Assembly: GCA_033439765.1 (NCBI GenBank)
Contig: JAULSN010000004.1
Coordinates: 5,466,001 to 5,530,000, forward strand
Direction of reading: 5' to 3'
Source: Lasiosphaeria ovina
Lineage: Eukaryota; Ascomycota; Sordariomycetes; Sordariales; Lasiosphaeriaceae
DNA length: 64,000 bases
Part shown: piece after piece, positions 44,791 through 57,188 of the stretch
Layout of the letters: every line of letters starts with the position of its first letter
Position numbering within the stretch: the first letter of the stretch is position 1
Notes under the pieces: generated by a model
What the model saw: only the letters and a program-made list of their open reading frames with translations
Databases searched by the model: none
Told to the model about the DNA's origin: nothing
Made by a program: the position numbers and the translations under genes

Positions 44791-47408
44791 ATTTCTTTTT
44801 TTGGGAATTTTCAAATGGATTCCTTCTTGGTAGGGCGCGGGGGGGGCGATGGCCGCGCAGTTGCTTAGGCTAGCTACTAACGACGACTCCGAAGACGGGG
44901 TACGGTGTGGGCGACCGAGAGAAGATATGGGTAAGGCGGGAAGCGGGAGGCAAGGGAGGAGACGGCGGTGAGCGAGCTATAAAAGCCGCCTGGTTTCTCT
45001 CTACCCCAATGCCGGATTTTCTTTTTCTGTTGGGATTCGGACGAGAAAGCTATGGCATTACGACGGCGTCACTGTCATGCCCCCTCGTCGCTCGATATCA
45101 CAGAGCGTCTGCAGCGGAGGACAGGAAGCTACCAGTTAGCCAATTACGCGCATCGCACGGCCGCCGGATAAGGTAGGTAGGTGAGGAGGCAGAAAATGTC
45201 TCAACCGGCCGAGTCTGGCGGCGGGAGGATGAGGAGGGTGGGTGGGAGGAAAGGATGGGGGCACAAGACTACCGACAAGATGAGGGGGGGGGGGGGGGTT
45301 CGTGACGGCGACTATCGCCGACCTGACCTAGGGCCAGCTTGCTTGCTGGGTGAGCCATTCCATATGTAGGGAGGTAGTAGGTAGGTAGATAGTGTACGGA
45401 GTACGGGTACCATATACCCAACCAAAGTCATAGAAGGTACGGAATACATACCAAAGAGGCGTCTAGATTTCCCAACACACACCCAGTCAAGAATTAAGAC
45501 GCAGGCGCAACAAGCCAGCGCTCCGCTCACCGGTCGCCTCGATAGGTCAAGCGAGGGCCGGAGCGGGTTTGGCACTTTGCAGGACGGGAATGCAGGGCCC
45601 CCAGCAAGAAATAAAAGCTACGACAAAGAGGGTGTGAGGGCGGTTTGGCGAAGATATTAATACGTTGGGGAATGCGGTAAGTAGCTTACTTTTATTAGCA
45701 CTGGAGGTGAGAAGTCTGTATGCATGTATTTACGGAGTACAGACGGGAGAGAGCTCAAAGCTCCAGGAACGGAGCGCAACTCACCTCGCAACTTCCATGC
45801 TACTGGACAAGAACAGTGTTGCTGTCCGCCGTAGCCAGTTGCGTCAGGGCCCCTGGAGCTCAACCCCCAGTGCGGTTGGACCCCCCCGTTTTAAGGCTGA
45901 ATTGATAAACCTTCTCCCGGTTTTCCATGGCATGGAGCGTGGCAGCGTCCCTGTCGGGCGTGGCTTGAATGGACGGCAGTCGTTTCGAGTGCCACAGCCC
46001 ACAGGCACTGCGGTTCAGTGCCTTAGTGCGGGGGTTCCCGGCCTGGCCCGGGAAGCACCTGGCTGGCGGCTGGCAGGGCCTGGAATTGGGTCTCGGCACC
46101 GCTCGAGCCACGGGCGCGGAAGCCGAATCAGAGAGCGAGCGAGCGAGCGTCACGAGCATTGGATGCACTGAACAATCACGCGCCGAATAGCTCCTGACTC
46201 TTCTATCTATCTATCCGTATTTCCAATCCATTCTTGACCGGGAATGACAAAACCACCATCTCACTCACACCACCAAGTCGGCAGGTTATTATCCCACCAC
46301 CGACTCGACTGTGACCTCAGCAATTGGATCCATATGCATTGCATCGGGGACCTGCACCCGCGGTGGCGGTCCCCCCTTCCAGGTTCCCTGTGGAAGGGAC
46401 CAGAGACGCCTGTGCTACGTCAGGAAGACTGTTTGCCGCCTGCTTCAGGTAGGTTGTTTCCTGTTGTGCAACGCTCTCGTGTGCCCAGAACGTGTCCAGA
46501 GCATGCCAATCATGTGCCAGCCCAAGCCATGGCGGAGAATGCTTTCCCCCCCGTACCCCTCCATCTCCAGCTTCTCCCCGCTCGGGTCACCTCTCAGCCG
46601 GCATCGTCGCCAGTTCACATCGCCGCCGGATGGCAGCAACTGCGCTTTGGAACGGAACCGCTCACTACACCAAGTACGAATAGCACACCTACCTACCCTA
46701 CCTTGGGTAGGTAAGGTGGTTGTGCCGGCCAGCCGTTCCGCAAAAAGCCGGGGCAGCCCATTCGCATCCAAGAACCGTTGAAATAATCCAGCGGAAATAT
46801 TTACCTAACATTTACTCCGTACGAGGCATCATTTTCGTGCTTTTCCCGGTGTGGGTGCCCAATCATACGATCGTGACTTGTTGGCCCACGCCGGTCAGCA
46901 TTGGCGCTGTACAACACAATGTGGAAAAGCCGCTGGAGGCCGACATCGCATCATCGTTCTATTAACTTCGTTCTATTAACTGTCAAGCTTTCTGCCATTA
47001 TTTCGTCGCCCGCACGCCGGCCCCGTCGTTGACGAGGGAAGCCGTCACAGACGGCTTCCTAACCAGAGCCGAACGGGCCGCTCCCATGCCCGGGTCTATG
47101 GCCGATGCGGCGCAGGAGCCGGGGGATGTTGGGAACTCATGAAACAGTCGAGGCCAAACCCCAGGTCCGAGGCCAAACCCCAAATCCGCCTCGATGACTA
47201 TAAGTACCTAGCCCCCACGAGACACATTGTCGAAAAGACCCAAATTATATATTCTGGTTGATTGACACCGCTTCACCTCTCCTTCGTGCTGTGAGATATT
47301 ACTCTCCATCGTTGTTGACAGTGCAAGGCTGGAAGGATCTTGTCCTTGTCACTATCGAGATCTTCTTCCCCCCTCTCCGCCATTGGTCCAAAGCTTCAAA
47401 ATATCGAA
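44791..47408. promoter_or_regulatory. Long divergent spacer between acetyltransferase and kinase genes
   Basis: 2.6 kb with no convincing coding exon. It contains a G-run of about 15 near 45282-45298, several TACCTACC / GGTAGGTA stretches and a 13-base direct repeat CGTTCTATTAACT-like near 46955-46981. Open frames up to 168 codons have random composition. Confidence 0.45.
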
Positions 47409-49205
47409 ATGCCGCGATTTCAGCCTAGCAAGGAAGAAATATCCTTATTTGATGTATACGCAGAGAACGATGTTGCCAAAACAGTCCTCACAGAAAACAC
47501 GAACAGTTCCAAGATGGCGAATCCAGACGAAGGGGAGCCCTCTTTTATCCCCGTCTTTCTATATATCAAGGAGTATGGCATAGGCCCTACTGATATCGAG
47601 CCGTCAGAAGCCACTCCGGCCATTCGAGCCATAAAGGAGCCGGCCTCCAGACCACCTCCAAAACGACTACTAACATTTGCCTCCGGGCATGGCGATGTCC
47701 AGCTGGGGAGGGAACATCACGACGGAGACTTGCACTGCTACCTCTTTCTTGACCCCGATGAAGGCCTGCTCTTCCTCCACGTCCTCCGAGGTAGCGCCAA
47801 TGTGATCGCCGACAACAAAACGCAAACAAAGTATCAGGAAGAGGGTATGCCGGGCTACCAACAACTCGTCCCTGACACTGCCGACAAGATTTATATCGAT
47901 GTGGGCAACGCGAGGTTTGCCCTTGAGTGGAAGCCGCTTCACAAGTCGTCGAACCTCGGCAGGTCCCGCGAGGTACGCAAAGTAATAGCTCGGCGAACCG
48001 TCCAGACGATTGAGATCCAGGACAATGTTCCCGAGGAGGAGAAAGTCTGGATTCTGGGCCGCCGTGTGCAATTCGGCAACAGCGAGAAGCCAGCGTGGCG
48101 CATACTCGGTGAGGGGTACTCTGGCATCGTTTACGAAGCGGATGCGCCGGGGGGGAAGGTCTTCGCTGCGAAGATGATCAAAGGCGAGATCCACGCCTGG
48201 AGTATTGGAAATGAATACAAGTGGCTCAAGAAACTCAAGCACGTGAGTGCCATTTCGGCCAGTCCAACAATCCCTCGAGACCTAGGTACTCCCTAGGCCC
48301 TTTGTTTTTCGTGCTGACGTACCCGGTCGGTTCGGCAGGAAAATGTCATCGAACTTGTCGGCTATCAAGGTGACGAGCACGAAGGCGGGGCTTTCAGGCC
48401 ATCCCTTCTCCTATTCCGAAAGTATGGGGTTCTAGACCAGTTACAATGGGGCCACCGCCATTTCGACTCGGAGAGGCAAAACTTCACCAAGGCTTTCGAA
48501 CTGTGTAGGAATCCGGTAGTGACCGATAGACTCGTAGACGACCTAGCCCGAGATCTATGGCGCGCGTTTGACTTTCTAGATAGGCAAGGAGTCGTGCACA
48601 GAGACATCAAGGCCGACAACGTCCTATTTGATCCATGCTACTATCCCTCGAATCTAGATGGCACACACTACGATAGGGATCCCAGGTATTTGTTTATTCT
48701 TACAGATTTCGGACTAATTCGCGAGTCGAGTGACAAGCCTCCGAGAGGCCATGAACTTCCAGAAGAAACCTATCGCCCACTCGAGACCTTGGACGATAGC
48801 TTAGACAAATGCTCTGACTGGTGGGCAGTGGGCATCTTGCTTGCTACGGTCGCGGGTTACATATGCTTGGACGAGGTTACATTATCCCAAGACGGGTGGT
48901 GTATAAAGGCCCAATCCCTTGGCGCAACGTCACCCCGGCTAGAGGAAGATCTCCCGGGAGGAAGCAAGACGGACGCGGAAACCGACACACGACGACATGG
49001 GCTCAAGCTCTGGTTTGCTTACCTTGAGTGGCTCACCAAGCAGAAGGACAAGGATAACGGGTTCATACTCCCGCAGGCGTACCGTGACTTACTGGTCCAG
49101 GATCCCTCGAAGCGCAAGTCCCCAAGGCACTGCCTGGAAGAGCTTGAAAAGAATCGTTTTTACTTGTTAAAGGGGGAGAAAGCGCATGCAGATACGGAAT
49201 CATGA
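47409..49205 (+). CDS. Protein kinase with a possible N-terminal FHA-like region
   Basis: Two exons, 47409-48242 and 48339-49205, give 566 residues. The start is the first ATG (MPRFQPSKEE); the longer frame begins at a TTG. The C-terminal half is a complete kinase: glycine loop LGEGYSGIVYE (Gly234-Gly239), VAIK-type lysine FAAK (Lys255), HRDIKADN (Asp367, Asn372), DFG (401-403) and a WAVGILL helix after the activation segment. The activation segment is short and its APE motif is unclear (LPEETYRPLE). The N-terminal region contains LGREHHDGDLHCYLFLD followed by strands and GNARFALEW, reminiscent of a forkhead-associated domain; this part is inference. An FHA-kinase order is known from checkpoint kinases, but the kinase domain is divergent and I do not assign it to that family. 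Substrate unknown. Confidence 0.8.
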
Positions 49206-50656
49206 TCTCTAGGGACGAGTCACGAAGTTAAAGCTTAGGTGGGTATAATTACTAGGGCGGGAAAGTACTACCTAAAGAAGCCGTTCTGTTTGTCGTTAGC
49301 CGCCTTAATGGCCACGACAACTTGGCACGGCGCCGGCGGGAGATGGCAGGGCAGAGCGCAGCTTAGGGACGCGCTGGACTCCAGTCGCCGGCCTGTCGGG
49401 AATGGCGTGTCAGGTTGGGTCGATTGTCGTCCGGCGGGAACGCCTCTTCTAATAAGCATTTTAATACCGCCACCTTGTCGGGGAGCCTTTTATATCCTGT
49501 CCTGATCGATCCGATGAGGTCAGATAGATGGAGTGCCGAAAAGTGCAAACCCCACCGTACGGGGCTGGCTCCGAAGATGGCCGAGGGGTAAGGTAGGTAC
49601 CGTGGGGCCTGCGGCATGGCGCAGCTTTAATGGCAGCATTGGCTGTAACTGAGTACAGTACATACACACCCAAATCGCCCGAGCCGTTATCGTAGCTGCG
49701 AGGCAGGGAAATACGATAGCTGCCATCGCATCACCTCAGCCCTACATCATGTGCCATGTACGGATATGTATGTCAATGTACGTACATACGGTACTACTGT
49801 ACGGTACGATTGAGGACGGGGTGGCTGTCCAAAAGTCCCAAATCCAAATCCAAATCCAAATGGCAAACGGCAATTTACGATTGGCAATTCAGAATTCGCA
49901 AATCGCGTCGGTCAGAGAGGCGAGCTAACCTGGCCCTCATGCGCAAGAACCTCATGAGCATGACATGGGATGCCCGCCCGTCTCTCCGTCAGCCCACGTA
50001 AGAACCGGTAAAGGCTGTTTTCGTCTCAAGTGTGAAGAGGCTGGGGGAATCTCACGGACACGGACGGGGCATGCGGACGCAGGCGGGCTGACTGGCGAAT
50101 TGATAGGTACTTGGTGACTCTATGCAGGCCAATGGCAGTGGCAGAAACCAAGATCCCTCGTTTCATCTCCTCAGCTCTGAGGCAAAGACACGCACCCAGC
50201 ACGCACCCGCGGTACAGTACACACTTGGCAGCAGCATGTCTGGGTAGATAAGCTGCATTCAGTTATGGAGTATCTAGCTCGTGGGACTTAGTAGCACCCC
50301 GCACTGGTCAAGGGTCTTCTCACGCTCGACTGCTCTTTCACTCCACAGTCAGTACACACTACACTCAACTATTCATGCTATCTTGCACAGCACACCTTGA
50401 CTTGGGTTGTGTCATATCCGGCATAGAATAGCCATTTCTTACGAGTGTTTGGTGACATCTGTCCTGTCCATCGTTGCCCACGCCTTCGTCCCGTCTCGTA
50501 GCAACAGCACAGCGGCTTTCCGACTCCTTGGCCGGTCTGCCTTCCCCGCACAAACGAGCAAACACTTGGCTCTGCTCTGTAGCTCTCGAACCAGGCACGG
50601 TATAACCGCCGCCCCTTGTTCCTCGCCCTTCTGGTTTAGGTAGTTCTGCTGCTGCC
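49206..50656. promoter_or_regulatory. Upstream region of the phospholipase D gene
   Basis: 1.45 kb between two plus-strand genes. It includes CCAAAT repeats (about 49840-49860) and a TACGTACATAC-type palindromic stretch near 49778. No coding exon is recognised. Confidence 0.4.
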
Positions 50657-53600
50657 ATGGGCCTACGCACCATGTTCAAGAAGATGGAGCAGAACTTTGA
50701 GGAGTTTCTCGCCGGCGAGAAGCATTCTCACACCCATCCCGGCCACGGCTGCCACGAGGACGAGTCCCACGCCGAGTACAGCAGCAACCGCTACTGCTCC
50801 TTCGCTCCCCAGTCGAGCGGCCATGCCAAGTGGTATGTCGACGGTGCTTCGTACTTTTGGGCCGTGTCCATGGCCCTCGAAGGTATTTATTTATTTATTT
50901 GCCAAATTATCATCCCCCCCCCCCTTTCAAGGTTAATCTTTGCCTCAGGATTGAGTGGTGCTGACTATTTGTATCTCTAGAGGCACAGGAGAGTATCTAT
51001 ATCCTGGACTGGTGGCTAAGGTAACAATGCTCATTATTATCATCATCGTCGTCATCATATTCCTGTCGTGTCTCGGGGCTCCCTGGGTTGGTCACCGGGG
51101 TCCAGTAGAACTAGGTCTAACACAAGAACCCCCTGTAGCCCGGAGCTGTACTTGCGGCGGCCTCCTGCCCGCAATGCGCGGTACCGGCTTGACAACCTGC
51201 TCAAGGAAGCCGCCGAGCGTGGTGTCAAAGTGAATGTCATCGTCTACAAAGAGGTCGAGAAGGCCTTGACCCGTAAGTTTCAGTCCCGGGAAGTGAAGGC
51301 ATGCATGCATGCAGTTCATCAGCTAATGGCTCTGTAGTGAACTCGATCGTAAGGAAGCTGGCCGTTCCGGAACCGTTCCGGAACCGTTCCGGAGGAAAAC
51401 CCGCCCCTGACTAACAAATGCGCCTGCTAGCACACCAAACATGCACTCGAGGCCCTGCACCCCAACATCAAGGTGTTTCGGCATCCCGACCACGCGCCCA
51501 ACGGCAACGATCTCGTCTCGAGTTTTAAGGACATATCCCTGAAGCCGATCGACCTGGCTAAGGCTTCCAAGGATGCTCTCTGCGCCCTGTACGGATCGTC
51601 CGACGACATGGTTCTCTTCTGGGCCCACCACGAAAAGCTGTGCCTCGTTGACCGAAAGGTGGCCTTCATGGGCGGTTTGGACATGTGTGAGTCCTGCCAG
51701 CCTGGACTGCCAAGTAGTGCAAGAATTCTGACAAGTTTGGCTTCCTAGGCTTCGGAAGATATGATACCAACAGTAAGTCTGAATGGGGTCTACATACACA
51801 CAGTTCTTGGGCTTAAGTCGTACGCAGGTCACCCTATTGCGGATGCGCATCCCGGTAACCTTGACGACATCATCTTCCCCGGCCAAGACTACAACAACGC
51901 CAGAGTTTACGACTTTGAGGACGTTGAAAGATGGGAAAATAACAAGCGTAAGACAAGCCGTGACTCGTTACTTGCAGAGTGAAAAGCTGATTTGTTGATG
52001 GCAGTCGATCGAACCAAGAGCTCGAGGATGGGGTGGTCCGACATCAGCATCAGTCTCTCCGGCCCCATCGTCGATAGCCTGCTGATTCACTTCGCCGACC
52101 GATGGTGGGTGGCAGCCCCGAGTCTCCCTCTGCCCGTCTGTGCTAACGACCGCAGGAACTACATCTTCAAGCAGAAATACACGAACCGAGATATTGGCAA
52201 GTACGAGCTGATCGAGTCTCCGTCTGGCCACACCGGCGCGCCCAACAGCCTCCTTGGCGGCGGCGACGAGTTCTTCGGGGGCCTGCATCACCATTTCAGC
52301 CGCCGCATGCACAACATCTTTGGTGGTGAGGAGGGCGAGAAAGGCTCCGAGGAACAACCGCGGGAGAATGATGGCGCCCATATCCAGCTGACGCGGAGGT
52401 AAGCTCTCAGAACCCCTTGGCCCCTTGTTTCGGGGCCGCATCTAACCATGAGTAGTTGCACCAAGTGGTCCTCGGGCCTCAGCACCGAACACTCCATCGC
52501 CAACGCCTATATTTCTGCCATCACAAATGCCAGGCACTACGTCTACATTGAGAACCAGGTTCGTGTATTCTTGGGGTTTTCGGTGCTTGGAGCACTTGCT
52601 CACCTGTCTCCAGTTCTTCATCACGGCCACTTCGGACGAACAGAAACCCGTTGCCAATAAGATCGGCCGCGCAATTGTCGACCGGATTGTCCTTGCTCAC
52701 CAAAACAACGAGGACTTCCACGTCTTCATCCTGATGCCCGCCGTCCCTGCCTTCGCCGGCGACCTCAAGGGCGACGGGGCCCTCGGAACCCGTGCCATCA
52801 TGGAGTTCCAATACAGCAGCATCAACCGCGGCGGCCACAGCATCATCGAAACGCTGCAGCAGGAGGGCGTAGACGACCCGCACAGGTACATCAACTTCTA
52901 CAACCTGCGCAACTACGACCGCATCAACACCAGCGCGGCCATGGGCGAGGTGGAGCGGCAGTCGGGGGTTCCGTACGAGGACGCCCGCCGCGACTACGAC
53001 AACGAGTACGAGCACGGGGACGGGTACCGGCCCAACGACGCCCCCTGGTCGGAAGAAGGCGAAGACGGCCAGTACCGGCGGTACCAGGAGGCGGCCAGCC
53101 GGGTCACCGACCAGACGTGGGACACGATCGCGGCGTGCTACATGGACGCGGGGCCGGACCTGCACGGCCTCCCCTGGAACGGCACGCCCGAGTCGGAGCT
53201 CGACGCGTTCGTGTCCGAGGAGCTGTACATCCACACCAAGGTGCTGATCGCCGACGACCAGCTCGTCATCTGCGGCTCGGCCAACCTCAACGACCGCTCG
53301 CAGCTGGGCAACCACGACAGCGAGATCGCCGTCGTCATCGAGGACCCGACCCCCATCGCCAGCGCCATGGGCGGCCAGCCGTACACGGCGTCCGCCTTCG
53401 CCACGTCGCTGCGCCGCCAGCTGTTCCGCAAGCACCTCGGCCTGCTCCCGGACCAGAAGCCCGACGCGCCCAACGAGAACTGGACGCCCGTCACGCACGA
53501 GCAAAACACCTACGACTGGGACTCGCCCGCCGACGCGCTAGTCCGCGACCCCATCGCCGCCGAGTTCCTCGACCTGTGGCGCGGCACGGCGCGGCGCAAC

Positions 53601-53924
53601 ACGGACATCTTCAGCCGCGTGTTCCACCCGGTGCCCAACGACGCGGTGCGCACGTGGGACGACTACGACGCCTTTTTCTCGCGGCACTTTGTGCTCCCCG
53701 GCGAGGACGCCGGCCAGGCCCAGGAGGCCTACGCACAAGGCAAGGTCGACTACGGCCACGTGGTGCGCGAGGAGTTCCCCGGCGGCGTCGCAGAGCTCAA
53801 GGACTGCCTCGCCGGCGTCCGCGGAAACCTCGTCGACATGCCGCTGAACTTTCTTATTGATGTGCCTGACATTGCTGAGGAAGGGCTCGAGCTCAACCAC
53901 CTCACTGCGGAGCTGTACACTTGA
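50657..53924 (+). CDS. Phospholipase D (short SPO14/PLD1-like, no PX or PH domain)
   Basis: Eleven exons: 50657-50882, 50981-51020, 51139-51272, 51338-51348, 51431-51686, 51749-51772, 51828-51947, 52005-52104, 52156-52398, 52456-52558 and 52614-53924, giving 855 residues with all phases consistent. Exon 4 is only 11 nt and exon 6 only 24 nt. PLD hydrolyses phosphatidylcholine to phosphatidic acid and choline. Both HxKx4D motifs are intact: HEKLCLVD (His204, Lys206, Asp211) and HTKVLIAD (His626, Lys628, Asp633), the latter followed by GSANLNDRS. The region between has SGPIVDSLLIHFADRWN and YIENQFFITATSD, both typical of eukaryotic PLD. The N-terminus (His/Glu-rich, about 75 residues) replaces the PX-PH module of long PLD1 proteins, so membrane recruitment must differ. 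Exons are densest in the 5' half; exon 11 holds half the protein. Confidence 0.9.
51362..51394. repeat. Short tandem TTCCGGAACCG repeat in a PLD intron
   Basis: About three copies of a unit with palindromic TTCCGGAA core, inside the intron that follows the 11-nt exon. Confidence 0.8.
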
Positions 53925-54840
53925 GCGAGCGATGCCTTTTGATCTTTTCTACGGAATCGCTTTTGCGCACGCTGCAGGATAGCTGGGGGTTCTCTTTTGG
54001 TTGGTTCTTGTCTAGGTTGGTGCCTGGGTTGGATGGGCCGTGCAATCTATCGTCCAGAATACTGTCTATTTCTTTTCTTTTCTTGCCCCCCCCCTACTTT
54101 ATCTCTCTTCACTTACTTTTCAATATCTTGGTCCTGCGTCGCAGGGAGCTAGCTACGCACCTACTTAGCCTCCTCTTGAGGATATGTTTCTTGGATCTCC
54201 TCCGTCATCGTTTCTTCTTCGCTCCCGACCGTTCAATGCCGGATCCCTGTACCTCCCCATTTGCTTCTACCTGCATGTCCTGTAACCATGGCTGGTCGTG
54301 TCACAAGGAACAGCGACTACCTCTCGAGCATTCCCAATGGTAAGGCTACTAGATCTGTAATGCGTCATTACCTGAGGTAGGTACGTAGGTGTTCACTTTT
54401 ATGATGGCTGCTATGGTATTCCAAGTCTCGAAAGAAACCCGCAGCCAGAGCCATGGGAAATATGACTAGCATCGGTATGTAGCAACTTGAGTAACGTAAC
54501 AGATGACAGTGAACAGTTAAGACCTGCACGGGTTATGTACCTAGTTCAGCACCAAAAAGTTCCTCTCGTTCTCATTCCATTTCATTTTCCAATGTAGCCC
54601 TTATGTATGCAGATTATGCTATCTACCCCGTCTCCAACGGGGTTTGGCGATTTCAGAAAAAGGAGGCACTCATTCCCGAGAAAAATCTGCATACCCCCGC
54701 GGGTAAACAAACGAAAACACACACACGCAGACACACGCACTGCCGATAGCCGCTAACGGGCATCGCCGAAAGTACGACTTTTTACTACCTGCAACAAAAT
54801 ACGCCCCTGAGACATAGACACCTGATCGCCCAAGAGTCTC
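53925..54840. other. Spacer between convergent PLD and SEC62 genes
   Basis: 900 bases with T/C-rich runs near 54055-54110. No gene is recognised. Confidence 0.6.
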
Positions 54841-56156
54841 TCACTCGTCATCACCGAGCTCTTCGACGCGGGGAGCTACGTAGCTCCGTTGGTGCGGCTC
54901 CGTTAGGACCTGTGTGGCAGTGGCGGTCGTGGTTGCCGTGGCCGGGGCGGGCTGTCCCGTGGTAGCGGAGAAGGTGGAACCGGCGCTGGCAGAGACGGCG
55001 GATGACTTTGACTTCTTCTTCTTCTTTGGGTTCGGCTATGGCAAATATCAGCATATTCTTCTGCCTTTAGAAATCAGGGACGACAATAAGAAACTTACGT
55101 CATGCCAAGCCCAGACGGGCTTGAAGCTCTCGACAACCGACACGTCCTCCCAGAGGTTGGGGAACAGCCAGAAGCCAGGGGCGAGGACAAAGTAGGTGAT
55201 GCAGAAGAGGATGACGCGGAAGATGGCCATGGCGAAGAAGAGGCCGAGGAAGATGAGGAAGCCCCAGCTGAGATAGTAGACACCCATGCGCAGCTTGGCA
55301 GGCCACAGCGGGTACAGCACGACGGCGAAGATGACGAGCAGCGCGAGCGCCGCGTACACTTTGCGCATGACCTGGCTGCCCTCCCACAGCCACGCGTAGT
55401 ACATGTCTTCCTGGGCCTCCTGCTGCGGCTCGATGCGCACCGTCCACAGGCCTTTGACGCGCTTGCCCTTCTTGCCGTGAGAGACGCCCGGCCCGTGGTC
55501 GTGCCCCTCATGCTCGTCCACCTGGGTTACGCGCAGCGCCAGCATCGACATGGGCAGCAACTTGAACGTGTTCTCGAGCGACGCCCGGTCCGTGATCTCG
55601 GGCAGCGCCGGGTTCTTCTTCCGCGCCTTTTCGTACTCGGGCGACTGCAACGCGCGGAGGGCTCGTTTGACTGCGGTACCGCCAGGTCAGTTTTCTTTTC
55701 TCCTGTCTACTTCCTGTGTCATGTGGAGACCAGAGGGGAGGGTTTCCCAGCGTTCTCACCTCTAAACATGTCCTTGCGCTCCCCGTTGAGGATACATGTG
55801 CGCGGCTTGAGCGGTTGGCTCCGCAGGAACTTGGCGAGGGCTACTGCGACGGGATTCGGAGGGCCTGGCACTATAGGTTGCGGCTGTCCCTGCTGCTGCT
55901 GCTGTCCCTCGTGCTGGTGGGAATGGGGATGGGGGTGCTGGTGCCCCTGGGCTTGCTGTTGTTGCTGCATCTGCTGCATCTGCTGCATCTGCTGCATCTT
56001 GGCAATCTGCTGCTGCTTGATGCGCTCAATAAATTGGGGAACCGTCATGCCGGCCTTCTTCGCATCGGCCTCGAGCTGTCTCTGGAAGGCCGCCATCTGC
56101 TCGGGCGACGGCTGGGCCATGGGCCCTGGAGGGGGCATTGGGCTTTGGCTTTGCAT
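54841..56156 (-). CDS. SEC62: ER protein-translocation subunit SEC62
   Basis: Three exons on the minus strand, 56156-55760, 55670-55099 and 55035-54841, give 387 residues. Sec62 works with Sec61 and Sec63 in post-translational import into the ER. The N-terminal region is Gln/Pro/His-rich (MQQMQQMQQMQQQQQ run, possibly expandable), followed by the conserved cytosolic domain (VAVALAKFLRSQPLKPRTCILNG, of which AKFLRS and RTCILNG are typical) and, in exon 2, LWTVRIEPQQEAQEDMYYAW before two TM segments (KVYAALALLVIFAVVLYPLW; YYLSWGFLIFLGLFFAMAIF). FWLFPNLWEDVSVVESFKP follows the membrane part, as in other fungal Sec62 proteins. The short last exon is Lys/Ser/Thr-rich and acidic at the end. Confidence 0.92.
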
Positions 56157-56555
56157 GGTGAGGGCGATCGGATCCCCTGGCGACGGGCTGGTCGAGTCTC
56201 AAATATCTGCAGGAATCGATGTCGAGATTCGGACCTACCCAATCCGATTGTGTGGTGCAGAGTGCTTGGGGCGGAAACAGCTTTGCGGTGTTTGGCGATG
56301 TGGATGACGCCCGAGTTTGTGTGGCCTCAGAAGGCAAGCTGTACTTTACGGATTACACGTCTCATCATCCAAAAATCGGACAGGGACCCCTGTTCGTTTC
56401 CCCCAGCCGCTAGCTAGCGCCTGGTCCTTGCACCGGGTGGGACGGACCCCTGCGGTGGGGTCATTAGTTTCCAGCCACAACTCAATCGTGTTCTGGAGCA
56501 TTATAACTCCGAACCCGCTTGCTTGGCAAACGGCCGTGTGGCTGACAGTCTGTGG

Positions 56556-56580
56556 CTGTTGCGAATTGAATTCGCAACAG
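56556..56580. repeat. 25-bp perfect inverted repeat with one-base centre
   Basis: Arms CTGTTGCGAATT and AATTCGCAACAG flank a single G. It could form a hairpin or bind a symmetric dimer; it is not followed by a T-run and lies 400 bp upstream of SEC62. Confidence 0.9.
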
Positions 56581-57063
56581 GGAGAGGGGTGGGGGCCTGC
56601 AGGATAGGGTCGCATTTCTAAAGCCACAAGCCACTGCAAATGCAGATCTGAGATCATCGAACAGCGGGTCCTGGTGTGGCTTGGCCATCTTACATGCCAT
56701 GTCTGGGGTCGGAGAAAAAGCAGCTGGCCTTGGGACAGGCGACAAAATATATGGCCGCATGGGTCCGGAATCCACGATCAGGTCGCTTCTCTGTCGACCT
56801 AGAGTTGTTTCAATCCACTTGGGGCAGCCTATCCAGCGGCACGGAGTTTCCGGTTTGGCTCTGCAAGCTGCCAGGTACGGCCGCACGAACGACCTAGAGG
56901 CCACACCGGGTCGCCTGCGAACCTGTGATGAGAGATTCCGTACCCCTTTGAGATGGCGCTAATTATTACGACGCACGGCTCGGGAAATTTACCTCGGGTC
57001 TTGCTGCCACGACCTCAGGAGTCTGGGCCTGAGCAATTGCGGCCGATATGTCGCAGGGCAGTT

Positions 57064-57188
57064 CACTACTGTATGAACATACAATACGAACTGATCTGGC
57101 AAGTCTGAGTCTAGGTATGCACAATCCATCCACTACTGTATGAACATACAATACGAGCTGATCTGGGTCTAGGTATGCACAATCCATC
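57064..57188. repeat. Tandem duplication, about 67 and 58 bp
   Basis: Two adjacent copies (57064-57130 and 57131-57188) share CACTACTGTATGAACATACA at the start and GTCTAGGTATGCACAATCCA near the end, and differ by a 9-bp gap and one substitution. Confidence 0.9.

Noticed and set aside
53117..53860. 247-codon frame rich in Arg, Pro and His
   Set aside because: Out-of-frame reading of phospholipase D exon 11; the true frame contains the second HxKx4D motif.
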